A stretch of DNA of 64,000 bases, taken from NCBI GenBank assembly GCA_018195615.1, contig JAGTPG010000002.1, positions 682,001-746,000 on the forward strand. Reading direction: 5' to 3'. Below are positions 55,663 to 64,000 of the stretch, one piece after another. The position numbers and the translations under genes were made by a program. Each line of letters begins with the position of its first letter. Within the stretch, counting starts at the first letter, position 1. Source of the DNA: Streptomyces tuirus. GTDB taxonomy: Bacteria; Actinomycetota; Actinomycetes; Streptomycetales; Streptomycetaceae. Below the pieces are notes generated by a model, which saw only the letters and a list, made by a program, of their open reading frames with translations, ran no database searches and was not told where the DNA came from.

Positions 55663-57147
55663 TCACGACGGCACGGCCGGGCAGCTGGTGCCCCGTGGTG
55701 GGACTGTCAGGTCGGTGAGGTAGCTGTCCACGGCGTCCTCCATACACGGGCCGCTGGTGACGCTGCCGTGGCCGTGGCCCTCGTAGGTGAGGAGCACGCC
55801 GCTGCGGCCGAGCTGCCGGGCCACTGAGACCGCCCATGGGTAGCCGGTGGCGGGGTCGTGCAGCGCGTTGGACAGCAGGATCGGCGGGGCGCCGGGTGCG
55901 TCCAGGCGGTGCTGCGGGTTGGCGGTCGGCGCGCCCAGACACGCCGCCGCCATGTGCATCGGCAGCAGGTACGGCAGGTCGGGCGCGGTCCTGTTCATCA
56001 TCGCGACGAGCGAGGCGTACTCCCGGTAGTCGCGCACGGGCAGGTGCCAGTCCGAGCAGAAGACCGGGGTGGCCGGAGGCAGCGGCGCGATCGAGGTGGG
56101 CGATGTGGGCAGGGGCTTGCTCGCGTCCATCCCCGCTATCGCCGTGGCCAGGCCCGCGTAGTCGGCCGTGTAGAACTTCCGGAACGCGATCTTGTTGACC
56201 AGGTCCGAAGACGACAGCGGGGTGCCCGGCTTCGCCGGGTCCTCCAGTTCGCCGCGCCCGGCCCGGGCCAACAGGTCCTGCCAGACGGCGCGGACGTCGC
56301 GGCCGCGGAGCGCGCAGTCCGCGGCACCGCCGCACCACTTCACGAATTCCTGGAACGAATCCTGTGCCGTGGCCGCCGCGGACCGCAGGAAGTCACGGGT
56401 GGTCGGGACACTGTGGTCGATGACGCTCTCCAGCACCATCGCGCGCACGCGGTGCGGGTAGGTCTCGGCGTACTGTGCCCCGAGCAGCGTGCCGTACGAG
56501 CTGCCATGGAAGGTCAGCTTCCGCTCGCCGAGGGCGGCTCGGAGGGCGTCCACGTCCCGGACCGTCCGGGCGGTGTCAAGGTGGTCGAACACCGGGCCGG
56601 TGCGGGCCCGGCAGTCGGCCCGGAGCCGCCTGTTGTACGCCATGGTCGCGTCGAAGTCCGCCTGGCTCTTCAGCTCCGGCGACGGCCGCTCGGCGAGCAG
56701 GTCGCGGGAGCAGGTCACCGGGTTGCTGCCGCCCACGCCGCGCGGGTCGAAACTGACGATGTCGAACCTGCGGCGGACCTCGGGGCTGAACCGGCTGACG
56801 CGGTCCACCACCGTCTCCACACCCGAGTCGCCCGGCCCGCCGGGGCCGAACACCATCGAACCGACGCGTGCGCCGGGGTCGGTGGCCGTGCGGCGGGCCA
56901 CCGCCAGGTTCAGTCTCGGCCCGTTCGGGTGCGCCCAGTCGACCGGCACCGAGAGAGTGGCGCACTCGGCTCCCGGCATCTCCTGGTCGTCACACGGCGC
57001 CCACCGCAGGGCCCCCGCGGCAGACGGCGACGCATGGACCGCGGGAGCGGCGGCGAGGCCGGTGATGACGGCCATGGCGGCTCCCACGGACATGGCCGTG
57101 CCCCGCGCCGCGATGCGCCGTAAAGCGGATCCGCCCCTTGACGGCAT
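55663..57147 (-). CDS. Secreted alpha/beta-hydrolase, TAP/Slp-type peptidase
   Basis: The 494-residue protein has a signal peptide (RRIAARGTAMSVGAAMAVIT, cleavage near AVHA). The family segment MVFGPGGPGDSG follows, then FDPRGVGGSNPVTC, the nucleophile in FHGSSYGTLLG, the Asp in LSNALHDPATGYPW and the His in TYEGHGHGSVTSG. It ends in the TAP-like C-terminal domain. Members such as streptomycete Tap and SlpD/E release N-terminal tripeptides from secreted proteins. The start follows GGAGGA. Confidence 0.92.
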   Translation of the reverse strand: MPSRGGSALRRIAARGTAMSVGAAMAVITGLAAAPAVHASPSAAGALRWAPCDDQEMPGAECATLSVPVDWAHPNGPRLNLAVARRTATDPGARVGSMVFGPGGPGDSGVETVVDRVSRFSPEVRRRFDIVSFDPRGVGGSNPVTCSRDLLAERPSPELKSQADFDATMAYNRRLRADCRARTGPVFDHLDTARTVRDVDALRAALGERKLTFHGSSYGTLLGAQYAETYPHRVRAMVLESVIDHSVPTTRDFLRSAAATAQDSFQEFVKWCGGAADCALRGRDVRAVWQDLLARAGRGELEDPAKPGTPLSSSDLVNKIAFRKFYTADYAGLATAIAGMDASKPLPTSPTSIAPLPPATPVFCSDWHLPVRDYREYASLVAMMNRTAPDLPYLLPMHMAAACLGAPTANPQHRLDAPGAPPILLSNALHDPATGYPWAVSVARQLGRSGVLLTYEGHGHGSVTSGPCMEDAVDSYLTDLTVPPRGTSCPAVPS

Positions 57148-57351
57148 GGTTCCTCCTCGTGGAGAGAGCGGTTGTGTCGAGCGTGCGGACCCGGCCGGGG
57201 CACCGTCGTCACGTTAGGTGCGCCGTGGACCGTTCGGTGCGGCTGTCAGGGGCTTTTCCGGGTCGGGTCGGGGACCGCTCAGGGGTGATCCGGGGCGGGC
57301 GCCGGGCGAACGCGGTCGGGGTCGCGTCACCCGGGGTTCCGCGGACGGGAT

Positions 57352-58590
57352 CTAAGCGAGCGCCCCGAGCGGATCGTCCAGCACCGGCTGCCACGCCAGT
57401 TCGGCCGCGCCGACCAGGCTGTTGTGGTCGAGCGTGCACGGCAGGATCGGGACGCCGCCGCTCTGGCCCCACAGGCTCCGGTCGGCGACGACCGCGCGGA
57501 GCCGGTCGGGGTCGGCGTCCAGGAGGGTGCGGTGCAGACCGCCGAGGATGATCCGGTCCGGGTTGAGGATGTTGACCAGACCGGCGAGCCCGAGGCCGAG
57601 CCGGTCGATGAGGGTCTCCGCGGCGGTGCGTACGCCCGGGTCGTCGTAGTGGTGACGGACCAGGTCGATGGACTGCTGGAGCAGGGACACCTCGGGGCCG
57701 GGCTCGCGTCCCGCCTCCGTGAGGAAGGCCAGCGGGTCGGTCTCCACGTCGAGGCAGCCGCGGCTGCCGCAGTGGCAGGGGCGGCCCTCGGGATGCACGG
57801 TGAGGTGTCCGACCTCCAGCGCGAGGCCTGAACTGCCGCGGTGCAGGCGGCCGTCCAGGACGAGCGCGCCGCCGACGCCCCGGTGGCCGGTGGCCACGCA
57901 GAGGAGGTCGCGGGCGCCCCGTCCGGCGCCGTGCCGGTGCTCGGCGAGCGCGGCGAGGTTGACGTCGTTCGCGGCGAACGCGGGTCCGTCGATGCCGGCC
58001 GCGCGCACCTGCTCGGCGAAGATGTCCCGTACGGGCGCGCCCGCCGGCCAGGCCAGGTGCAGGGGGTTGAGGGCGAGCCCTTCGGGTTCGGCGACCGCGG
58101 ACGGTACGGCGAGTCCCGCGCCGACGCACCGGCGCCCGGTCTCCCGCAGCAGTTCGGCGCCCGCCGTGACGACGGAGGCGAGCACTTTCGCCGGGTCGGC
58201 GTCGACGACCTCGCAGCCGGGCGCGGTGGCGACGATCCGGCCGCCCAGTCCGACCAGGGCCGCCCGGAACCCGTCGGCGTGCACCTGGGCGGCGAGCGCC
58301 ACGGGTCCGTCCGCAGCGACGGCCAGCTTGTGCGAGGGCCTGCCCTGCGAACCGGCCGCCGCGCCGGGCCGGGCGTCGACCCGGATCAGTCCGAGCGCTT
58401 CCAGTTCGGCGGCGACGGCACCGGCCGTCGCCCGTGTCACCCCGAGCTCGGCGGTGAGTACGGCCCGGGTCGGCGCGCGTCCGGTGTGCACCAGCTCCAG
58501 GGCGGGCCCGAGCGCCGAGCGCCCCCGGTCCAGCCGCGTCTTCGAGGTGCTCCCGTCCCCCGCCGGCCGGGGGTCCGCCTTCCCGCTCAT
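57352..58590 (-). CDS. ROK-family transcriptional regulator
   Basis: The 412-residue protein has an N-terminal winged helix (TRAVLTAELGVTRATAGAVA). A ROK sugar-kinase fold follows with the zinc motif HCGSRGC (in CHCGSRGCLDVE), EVGHLTVHPEGR and NILNPDRIILGGL. ROK repressors such as NagC/XylR sense sugars. The gene is isolated between unrelated genes, so the target is not evident. Confidence 0.93.
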   Translation of the reverse strand: MSGKADPRPAGDGSTSKTRLDRGRSALGPALELVHTGRAPTRAVLTAELGVTRATAGAVAAELEALGLIRVDARPGAAAGSQGRPSHKLAVAADGPVALAAQVHADGFRAALVGLGGRIVATAPGCEVVDADPAKVLASVVTAGAELLRETGRRCVGAGLAVPSAVAEPEGLALNPLHLAWPAGAPVRDIFAEQVRAAGIDGPAFAANDVNLAALAEHRHGAGRGARDLLCVATGHRGVGGALVLDGRLHRGSSGLALEVGHLTVHPEGRPCHCGSRGCLDVETDPLAFLTEAGREPGPEVSLLQQSIDLVRHHYDDPGVRTAAETLIDRLGLGLAGLVNILNPDRIILGGLHRTLLDADPDRLRAVVADRSLWGQSGGVPILPCTLDHNSLVGAAELAWQPVLDDPLGALA

Positions 58591-58626
58591 GAGGGCGAGT
58601 CTCCCATGATCCGCCGGGCCGGCGGC

Positions 58627-59267
58627 CTACAGGCCGCTGACCCGGAGCGTGATGTTGAGCCGTCCGGTCAGTCCCAGTCCGGGTGGTGCCGTGCCCGCGT
58701 GTACCCGGGGGACCCCGTGGTAGGCGAGCCGGGACGGACCGCCGAAGACGAACAGGTCGCCGCTGCGCAGCTCGACGTCGGTGTAGGGCCGGGTGCGGGT
58801 CTCGGTGTTGCCGAAGCGGAAGACGCAGCTGTCGCCGAGGCTCAGCGACACCACCGGCGCGTCGGACTTCTCGTCGCTGTCGCGGTGCATGCCCATGCGG
58901 GCGTCGCCGTCGTAGAAGTTGACGAGGGCGACGTCGTAGGCAGGCACCGGTTCCCCCAGTGCGTCCCGCACCGCCCGGCGGCCCAGCTCGCCCAGCCACT
59001 CGGGAACGGCTTGACCGGTGCGCCGTCGCCGTCGACGACCGTGCGGGCGTAGGCGTACGGGTACCAGTGCCGGCCCAGGCACACCTGCCGGGCGGTCATG
59101 GTGCCGCCGCCGGGCGTGCGGACCGTGCGCAGCCCGGCCGGTGGGCGCGCCCACTCCCGGCAGGCCTCCAGCAGCTCGCGCTGGTGCCGCGCGTCCAGCC
59201 AGCCGGGCACGTGCACCGCGCCCGGCGCGACCTCCGTACGCTCCCGGGGAAACAGCTCGGCGTCCAT
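58627..59267 (-). CDS. alkB: AlkB-type 2-oxoglutarate dioxygenase (one apparent frameshift)
   Basis: ATG at 59267 stands 9 nt after GGAGG. One G restored in GGG (59002-59004) gives about 213 residues. Visible are QVCLGRHWYPYAYARTVVDG, NFYDGDARMGMHRDSDEKSD (the Fe ligands H and D in HRD), the second Fe His in RLAYHGVPRVH, and the 2-oxoglutarate-binding RxxxxxR in RLNITLR. AlkB reverses N-alkyl damage in DNA by oxidative dealkylation. Confidence 0.88.
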
Positions 59268-59323
59268 GCTTCCCATCCTCCCCCACCGGCCGTGAGCTGC
59301 GGCTCGGCTAGCCTTGACGCACG

Positions 59324-60469
59324 ATGGACGACCGTATGACGACGCCGTGGGGCGAGCTCGCGCTGAGCCGTTTTCCCGAGGACCCGCGTGACAGGCTGCG
59401 TGCCTGGGACGCCTCCGACGAGTATCTGCTGAGGCACCTGGCCGAGGAGCGGATCCCGCTGCCGGGCACGGTGGTGGTCGTCGGGGACCGCTGGGGCGCG
59501 CTGGTCACGGCGCTCAGGGCGCACCGGCCGGTGCAGATCACCGACTCGTACCTGGCGCAGGAGGCGACGCGGGCGAACCTCGCGCGGGCCGGGGCGGAGC
59601 CCGGTGCGGTGCGGCTGCTCACCACGCAGGACCCGCCGCCCGGGCGGATCGACGTGCTGCTGGTGCGGGTGCCGAAGAGCCTGGCGCTGCTGGAGGACCA
59701 GTTGCTGCGGCTGGCGCCGGCGGTGCACGCGGGGACGGTCGTCGTCGGGACGGGCATGGTGAAGGAGATCCACACCTCGACGCTCCAGCTCTTCGAGCGG
59801 ATCCTCGGCCCGACCCGCACCTCGCTCGCCGAGAAGAAGGCTCGGCTGATCTTCTGCACACCGGACCACGCGCTGGAGCGGCCCGGCAGTCCGTGGCCGT
59901 ACGTCTACACGCTTCCCGACGGCATCGGCCCGGTGGCGGGACGCACCGTCGTCAACCACGCGGGGGTCTTCTGCGCGGACCGGCTCGACGTCGGCACCCG
60001 GTTCTTCCTCCAGCATCTGCCGCGTGGCCGGGGCGGCGGGCGGGTGGTGGACCTGGGCTGCGGCAACGGCGTGGTCGGTACGGCGGTGGCACTGGCCGAT
60101 CCGGCGGCCGAGGTGCTGTTCGTGGACGAGTCGTTCCAGGCCGTTGCCTCGGCGGAGGCGACGTACCAGGCGAACGGGGTGCCGGGGCACGCCGAGTTCC
60201 GGGTCGGCGACGGGCTGGCGGGCGTGCCGTCCGGCAGTGTCGACCTGGTCCTCAACAATCCGCCGTTCCACTCGCACCAGGCGACGACGGACGCCACGGC
60301 CTGGCGGATGTTCACCGGGGCGCGGCGCACGCTGCGGCCGGGCGGCGAGCTGTGGGTGATCGGTAACCGGCATCTGGGCTACCACGTCAAGCTGCGGCGG
60401 CTGTTCGGCAACAGTCAGCTGGTCGCGAGCGACCGGAAGTTCGTGGTACTGAAGGCCGTCAAGCGGTAG
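59324..60469 (+). CDS. RlmG/RsmC-type 23S/16S rRNA guanine methyltransferase
   Basis: The 381-residue protein has the duplicated methyltransferase layout of this family. The N-terminal half is degenerate (VVVVGDRWGALVTAL). The C-terminal half carries the SAM loop VVDLGCGNGVVGTAV and the catalytic NPPF in LVLNNPPFHSH, then NRHLGYHVKLRRLFG. RlmG modifies G1835 of 23S rRNA and RsmC modifies G1207 of 16S rRNA. Length and the start with WGELALSRFPEDP favour RlmG. Confidence 0.87.
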   Translation: MDDRMTTPWGELALSRFPEDPRDRLRAWDASDEYLLRHLAEERIPLPGTVVVVGDRWGALVTALRAHRPVQITDSYLAQEATRANLARAGAEPGAVRLLTTQDPPPGRIDVLLVRVPKSLALLEDQLLRLAPAVHAGTVVVGTGMVKEIHTSTLQLFERILGPTRTSLAEKKARLIFCTPDHALERPGSPWPYVYTLPDGIGPVAGRTVVNHAGVFCADRLDVGTRFFLQHLPRGRGGGRVVDLGCGNGVVGTAVALADPAAEVLFVDESFQAVASAEATYQANGVPGHAEFRVGDGLAGVPSGSVDLVLNNPPFHSHQATTDATAWRMFTGARRTLRPGGELWVIGNRHLGYHVKLRRLFGNSQLVASDRKFVVLKAVKR

Positions 60470-60470
60470 C

Positions 60471-60540
60471 CCCCGTCGAGGGCTTGACGGCTGTCAGGCC
60501 GCAGCCCCGTCGAGGGCTTGACGGCTGTCAGGCCGTAGCC
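60471..60540. repeat. 34-bp tandem duplication at the aldolase 3' end
   Basis: The sequence CCCGTCGAGGGCTTGACGG plus CTGTCAGGCCG occurs twice with a 34-bp period; the second copy carries the aldolase stop (60528-60530). Each copy can fold CCGTCG/TGACGG as a small hairpin, so the pair may act as a double terminator between convergent genes. Confidence 0.75.
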
Positions 60541-61388
60541 CCGCCGAGGACCTTCAGGGTCCGCGCCACCGCCCGTGTCATCGCCTCCCGCGCCACCGTC
60601 AGGTAGCCGCGCGGATCGACCGCCTCGGGGCGGTCGGCGAGGAAGTCCCGGATCGCGCCGGTCAGCGCGACGTTCAGGGCGGTGCCGATGTTGACCTTGG
60701 CGATACCGCCCGCGACCGCCGCCGTGAGTTCGCCGTCCGGGACGCCGGAGGAGCCGTGCAGGACGAGCGGGACGTCCAGTGCGGCTGAGAGTTGTTCGAG
60801 CAGGGCGTGGTCGAGGGTCGCGGTACGGGTGGTCATGGCGTGGGTGCTGCCGATGGCGACGGCCAGGGCGTCCACACCGGAGTCGGCGACGAAGGACCGG
60901 GCCTCGTCGGGGTCGGTGCGGGCGCCCGGGGCGTGGGCGTCCAGCGGGGGTCTGCCGTTCTTGCCGCCGATCTGCCCCAACTCGGCCTCGATCCAGAGCC
61001 CTCGGTCGTGTGCCCAGTCGACGGCCGCCCGGGTCGCGGCGAGGTTCTCGGCGTAGGGCAGCCGGGCCGAGTCGTACATCACGGAGCTGAATCCGGCCGC
61101 CGCGGCCTGGTGCAGGAGCGCTGGGCTCTGTACGTGGTCGAGGTGCAACGCGACCGGTACGGCGGCCTGTTCGGCCGCGGTGACGGCCGCCCGGGCGAGC
61201 GGGAGCAGCTGCCCGCCGCGGAACTTGACCGCGTTCTCGCTGACCTGGACGACGACGGGGGCGTGCACGGACTCGGCGCCCGCGATGACCGCCTCGACGT
61301 GTTCCAGGGTGATGACGTTGAACGAGGCGACGGCCGAACGGGCGGTGGCTGCGCGGGTGACGAGCTCTCCGGTGGTGGCGAGGGGCAC
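60528..61388 (-). CDS. Class II sugar-bisphosphate aldolase (KbaY/GatY-like)
   Basis: GTG at 61386-61388 stands 6 nt after GGAG. The 286-residue protein has ASFNVITLEHVEAVIAGAES, the zinc ligands in ALHLDHVQSP and VLHGSSGVPD, MYDSARLPYAENLAATR, and AIGSTHAMTTRTATLDH. Length and the coupled SIS gene suggest a tagatose- or ketose-bisphosphate aldolase from amino-sugar or hexitol catabolism. The gene ends inside a tandem duplication. Confidence 0.87.
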   Translation of the reverse strand: MPLATTGELVTRAATARSAVASFNVITLEHVEAVIAGAESVHAPVVVQVSENAVKFRGGQLLPLARAAVTAAEQAAVPVALHLDHVQSPALLHQAAAAGFSSVMYDSARLPYAENLAATRAAVDWAHDRGLWIEAELGQIGGKNGRPPLDAHAPGARTDPDEARSFVADSGVDALAVAIGSTHAMTTRTATLDHALLEQLSAALDVPLVLHGSSGVPDGELTAAVAGGIAKVNIGTALNVALTGAIRDFLADRPEAVDPRGYLTVAREAMTRAVARTLKVLGGATA

Positions 61389-61408
61389 GGTGTCTCCAGG
61401 GTCGATGG

Positions 61409-62290
61409 TCAGGGCGTGAGGATCACCGAGCGCGTCAGGTGGCGCGGGCTGTCCGGGTCGAGGCCGCGGGACGCGGCGACGGCGACCGCGAGGCGCTGGG
61501 CGCGGACCAGTTCGGCCAGGGGGTCGAGTCGCCCCTCGATCCACGCCCCGCCGGTGGACCGCACCTGTTCCGCCAGCCCCTCGGGGGCCTGACCGAACAT
61601 CCAGGTCGCGGTGCCGCTCGTGGTGACGCTGATGGGTCCGTGCCGGTACTCCATCGCCGGGTAGGCCTCCGCCCAGGCCAGCGACGCCTCGCGCATCTTC
61701 AGCCCGGCCTCGTTGGCGAGGCCGACGGTCCAGCCGCGCCCCAGGAAGGTGAACTGGGCGCACTCCACGAGCCCTTCGGGCAGGGGCTCCGCCAGCGCCG
61801 TGCGCGCGTCGGTGACGGCGGTGCCGGGATGGAGGTCCAGGTGGGCGCGGAGCAGGGTGAGGGCCGTCGTGGCGAACCGGGTCTGGACGACGGAGCGTTC
61901 GTCCGCGAAGTCCAGGACGGCGAGCTCGTCGGCGGCCGCCCTCACCGGCGTGTCCGGGTCGGCCGTGATCGCGGCGGTGGGGGTGCGGCCCTTCAACCTG
62001 CCGAGCAGATCGAGCACTTCGGTCGTGGTGCCGGAGCGGGTGAGGGCGACGACCCGGTCGTACACCCGGCCGTGCGGGAACTCCGAGGCGGCGAAGGCGT
62101 CGGTCTCGCCCTGGCCCGCGCTCTCGCGCAGGGCCGCGGCGGCCTGAGCCATGAAGTACGAGGTGCCGCAGCCGATGATCGCGACCCGCTCCCCCGGCGC
62201 CGGCAGCGCCTTCGCCCACCGCTCCGCCTCCGCCGCGGCGCGTGTCCAGCACTCGGGCTGGCTGGTCAGCTCATCCTCGACATGCGTCAT
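61409..62290 (-). CDS. SIS-domain sugar isomerase/deaminase (AgaS-like)
   Basis: ATG at 62290 stands 7 nt after GGAGGG. The 293-residue protein has two SIS domains: AIIGCGTSYFMAQAAAALRE and VVALTRSGTTTEVLDLLGRL in the first, FLGRGWTVGLANEAGLKMRE and YRHGPISVTTSG in the second. AgaS-type proteins deaminate or isomerise galactosamine-6-phosphate. It lies 20 bp upstream of the aldolase, forming a two-gene catabolic operon divergent from a DeoR regulator. Confidence 0.87.
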   Translation of the reverse strand: MTHVEDELTSQPECWTRAAAEAERWAKALPAPGERVAIIGCGTSYFMAQAAAALRESAGQGETDAFAASEFPHGRVYDRVVALTRSGTTTEVLDLLGRLKGRTPTAAITADPDTPVRAAADELAVLDFADERSVVQTRFATTALTLLRAHLDLHPGTAVTDARTALAEPLPEGLVECAQFTFLGRGWTVGLANEAGLKMREASLAWAEAYPAMEYRHGPISVTTSGTATWMFGQAPEGLAEQVRSTGGAWIEGRLDPLAELVRAQRLAVAVAASRGLDPDSPRHLTRSVILTP

Positions 62291-62409
62291 GCCGCACCCT
62301 CCGCTCTGATTGTTCCTGCAAGATAGCGCCAGCTTTCGAGCATCATCAAGCATGCGGCCGGGTCGAGTGCGCTAGGGTCGCCCGAAGATCGAGACATGGA
62401 GGGGTGCGG

Positions 62410-63189
62410 ATGTCGCGCGACGCCCGCTGGAAGGCGCTGCTGGAACTGCTCGTGGAGCGCGGCCGGCTGGACGTCGAGGAGGCGGCCGCGGAACTCGGTG
62501 TGTCGGCGGCGACGATCCGCCGGGACTTCGACCGGCTGGCCGAGCAGCAGATGCTGGTGCGCACGCGGGGCGGAGCGGTGGTGCACGGCGTGTCGTACGA
62601 GCTGCCGCTGCGCTACAAGACGGCCCGCCACGCCTCGGAGAAGCAGCGCATCGCGAAGGCGGTGGCCGACCTGGTCGCGCCCGGTGAGGCCGTCGGGCTG
62701 ACCGGTGGTACCACCACCACCGAGGTGGCGCGGGCCCTGGCCGTGCGCGGGGACCTGGCCTCGGGATCGCCCGCGCTGACGGTGGTGACGAACGCGCTGA
62801 ACATCGCCAACGAGCTGGCGGTACGGCCGCAGTTCAAGATCGTGCTGACCGGCGGGGTGGCCCGGGCCCAGTCGTACGAGCTGGTCGGGCCGCTCGCGGA
62901 CGGGGTGCTGGGGCAGATCACCGTCGACGTGGCGGTGCTGGGCGTCGTCGCCTTCGACGTCACGCACGGTGCCGCGGCACACGACGAGGCGGAGGCCGCG
63001 ATCAACCGGCTGCTGTGCGAGCGGGCGGAGCGCGTGGTGGTGGCCGCCGATTCCAGCAAGCTGGGGCAGCGTGCGTTCGCCCGGATCTGCGCGGCCGAGG
63101 CGGTGGACACACTGGTCACGGACACGGCGGCGGACGCGGAGACGGTGCGGGGGTTCGAGGAGGCCGGGCTGCGGGTCGTCACGGTCTGA
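62410..63189 (+). CDS. DeoR-family regulator (AgaR-like)
   Basis: The 259-residue protein has the N-terminal helix-turn-helix (DVEEAAAELGVSAATIRRDF, then DRLAEQQMLVRTRGGA) and the DeoRC domain (VGLTGGTTTTEVARALAV, VVTNALNIANELAV, VVVAADSSKLGQRAFARI). It is divergent from the SIS-aldolase operon across a 119-bp gap, the usual arrangement for a repressor of amino-sugar genes relieved by a sugar phosphate. Confidence 0.92.
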   Translation: MSRDARWKALLELLVERGRLDVEEAAAELGVSAATIRRDFDRLAEQQMLVRTRGGAVVHGVSYELPLRYKTARHASEKQRIAKAVADLVAPGEAVGLTGGTTTTEVARALAVRGDLASGSPALTVVTNALNIANELAVRPQFKIVLTGGVARAQSYELVGPLADGVLGQITVDVAVLGVVAFDVTHGAAAHDEAEAAINRLLCERAERVVVAADSSKLGQRAFARICAAEAVDTLVTDTAADAETVRGFEEAGLRVVTV

Positions 63190-63347
63190 CAGCGGCGGTC
63201 CGCGGGCGGCTCCAGGGGGTACCCCTGGTCCAGCCGAGCGAGAGTCCGGGTGAGCGTGCTCTCGGCCTGCCGGTGCGCGGCACAGGCGGGACCTCGCGGA
63301 CACGCCCTAGGCTGGGGCTGAGGCGCCTAGGGGCCAGGGAGGCTGTC

Positions 63348-64000
63348 ATGGGCGGAACGGCACAGGACCGGGGCGTGGCCGGCGGCCGGCGGTATCTCCC
63401 GATCGCCGAGCACGGACTGATCGGTGATCTGCGCAGCGTGGCCCTGGTGGGGACCGACGGCACGATCGACTGGTACTGCTGCCCGGCCTTCGACGCGCCG
63501 AGCGTGTTCGCCTCGATCCTGGACGCGGAGCGGGGCGGCTGCTTCGAGCTGGCGGCGAGCGTGCCGGCGCGGACCAAGCAGTTCTACTTCCCCGACACCA
63601 ACGTCCTGATCACCCGGTTCTTCACCGAGGACGGCGTGGGCGAGGTGCAGGACTTCATGCCGGTCGACGGCGCGTCGGCGGAGGCCGATCGGCACCGGCT
63701 GATCCGCCGGGTGGTGTGTGTGCGCGGCTCGATCCCCTTCCGCACACGCGTCGCCCCCCGGTTCGACTACGGCACCCGGCCGCACACCGTCCGGCTGGCC
63801 GGTGACACGGCGCTCTTCGAGGCCGAGGGGCTGGCGCTCGCGCTGACGGCGACCGTGCCGCTGGAGACGGACGGGCCGGACGCACGCGGCGACTTCAAGC
63901 TCTCCGAGGGCGAGTCGGCGGTGTTCGCGCTGGACAAGGTCGGCGGTGATGTACTGCCCCGCCGCTGCGCCCGCACCGAGGCGGAGGAGCAGTTCACGGC
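63348..64000 (+). CDS. Glycoside hydrolase family 15 protein, N-terminal part (runs off window)
   Basis: ATG at 63348 is followed by 217 codons open to the right edge. The sequence IAEHGLIGDLRSVALVGTDG, DWYCCPAFDAPSVFASILDA and RFDYGTRPHTVRLAGDTALF is the N-terminal beta-sandwich of bacterial GH15 glucoamylase/trehalase-type enzymes. Full proteins are about 600 residues, and the catalytic (alpha/alpha)6 barrel lies beyond the window. In actinomycetes many of these are cytoplasmic trehalases. Confidence 0.88.
   Translation, partial: MGGTAQDRGVAGGRRYLPIAEHGLIGDLRSVALVGTDGTIDWYCCPAFDAPSVFASILDAERGGCFELAASVPARTKQFYFPDTNVLITRFFTEDGVGEVQDFMPVDGASAEADRHRLIRRVVCVRGSIPFRTRVAPRFDYGTRPHTVRLAGDTALFEAEGLALALTATVPLETDGPDARGDFKLSEGESAVFALDKVGGDVLPRRCARTEAEEQFT

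Noticed and set aside
54242..56338. Single long minus-strand gene through the KARI region
   Set aside because: Only the part left of about 54925 is KARI-like; the rest is the antisense of the LysR and hydrolase genes.
62291..62409. Operator for the DeoR regulator between the divergent amino-sugar genes
   Set aside because: GCTT and AAGC half-sites near 62330-62350 are too weak and unevenly spaced to call.

Overview
The window is about 72% G+C by eye, with strong G/C third-position bias, GTG/TTG starts and ATGA/GTGA/TGATG stop-start overlaps. Its gene families (KstR2-type steroid genes, DUF6643, tandem TerD, an Rv1733c-like membrane protein, SHOCT, Lnt, F420/PPOX proteins) are typical of a Streptomyces or close relative. 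The sequence is chromosomal in character. No tRNA, rRNA, transposase, integrase or CRISPR array was recognised.

Left part (1-8 kb) looks accessory and damaged. A partial LacI regulator is followed by a UvrA-like fragment and a TPR-type fragment joined head to head. Then come an ABC exporter, a two-domain Nudix protein, a three-domain Nudix protein, a P-loop kinase remnant, a small membrane protein and a TetR remnant.

Region 7.97-21.1 kb is a steroid C/D-ring (HIP-CoA) degradation module closely matching the mycobacterial KstR2 regulon. It holds three acyl-CoA dehydrogenases, an enoyl-CoA hydratase, an IpdF-like SDR, KstR2, FadA6, IpdC, IpdB, IpdA, EchA20 and two more SDRs. Two near-identical operator-like palindromes sit in the two divergent promoters (about 11.0 and 19.26 kb). 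An ArsR/SRPBCC pair is embedded in the module and a 5'-truncated P450 follows it. A 1-kb stretch (22.1-23.1 kb) holds no gene I can support.

Region 23.1-31 kb holds an MHS-family symporter, a GAF/PucR regulator and a 3-hydroxybutyrate dehydrogenase (probable 3-hydroxybutyrate use), then a Nudix hydrolase, apolipoprotein N-acyltransferase and a Wzy/ligase-like membrane protein.

Region 31-50.5 kb looks like core chromosome. It holds a Glu/Asp racemase-like protein divergent from an HpnB-like glycosyltransferase, a tandem TerD protein, DUF6643, MOSC, an Rv1733c-like protein, a beta-helix/AAA+ fusion, a large membrane hydrolase, DeoR, SRPBCC, a Cds1-like PLP enzyme, an RsbW-like ATPase, and an FtsX-type permease with its ATPase and a SHOCT protein.

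Region 50.6-64 kb holds a TetR/DUF4865/phosphotriesterase-like operon, a PPOX protein, a beta-hydroxyacid dehydrogenase, and a striking relic in which a plant-type (class II) ketol-acid reductoisomerase and an IlvY-like LysR are both cut at their 5' ends and fused head to head. After it come a TAP-type secreted hydrolase, a ROK regulator, AlkB, RlmG, an AgaS-like SIS protein with a class II aldolase and divergent DeoR, and a partial GH15 enzyme.

Sequence quality matters here. I count about 23 frameshifts in otherwise well-conserved genes. About 21 have the same sign (one base lost), and nearly all are repaired by adding one G or C to a short G/C run. This pattern points to systematic base-loss in the read or assembly data rather than mass pseudogenisation, so the frameshifted genes below should be treated as probably intact in the organism.
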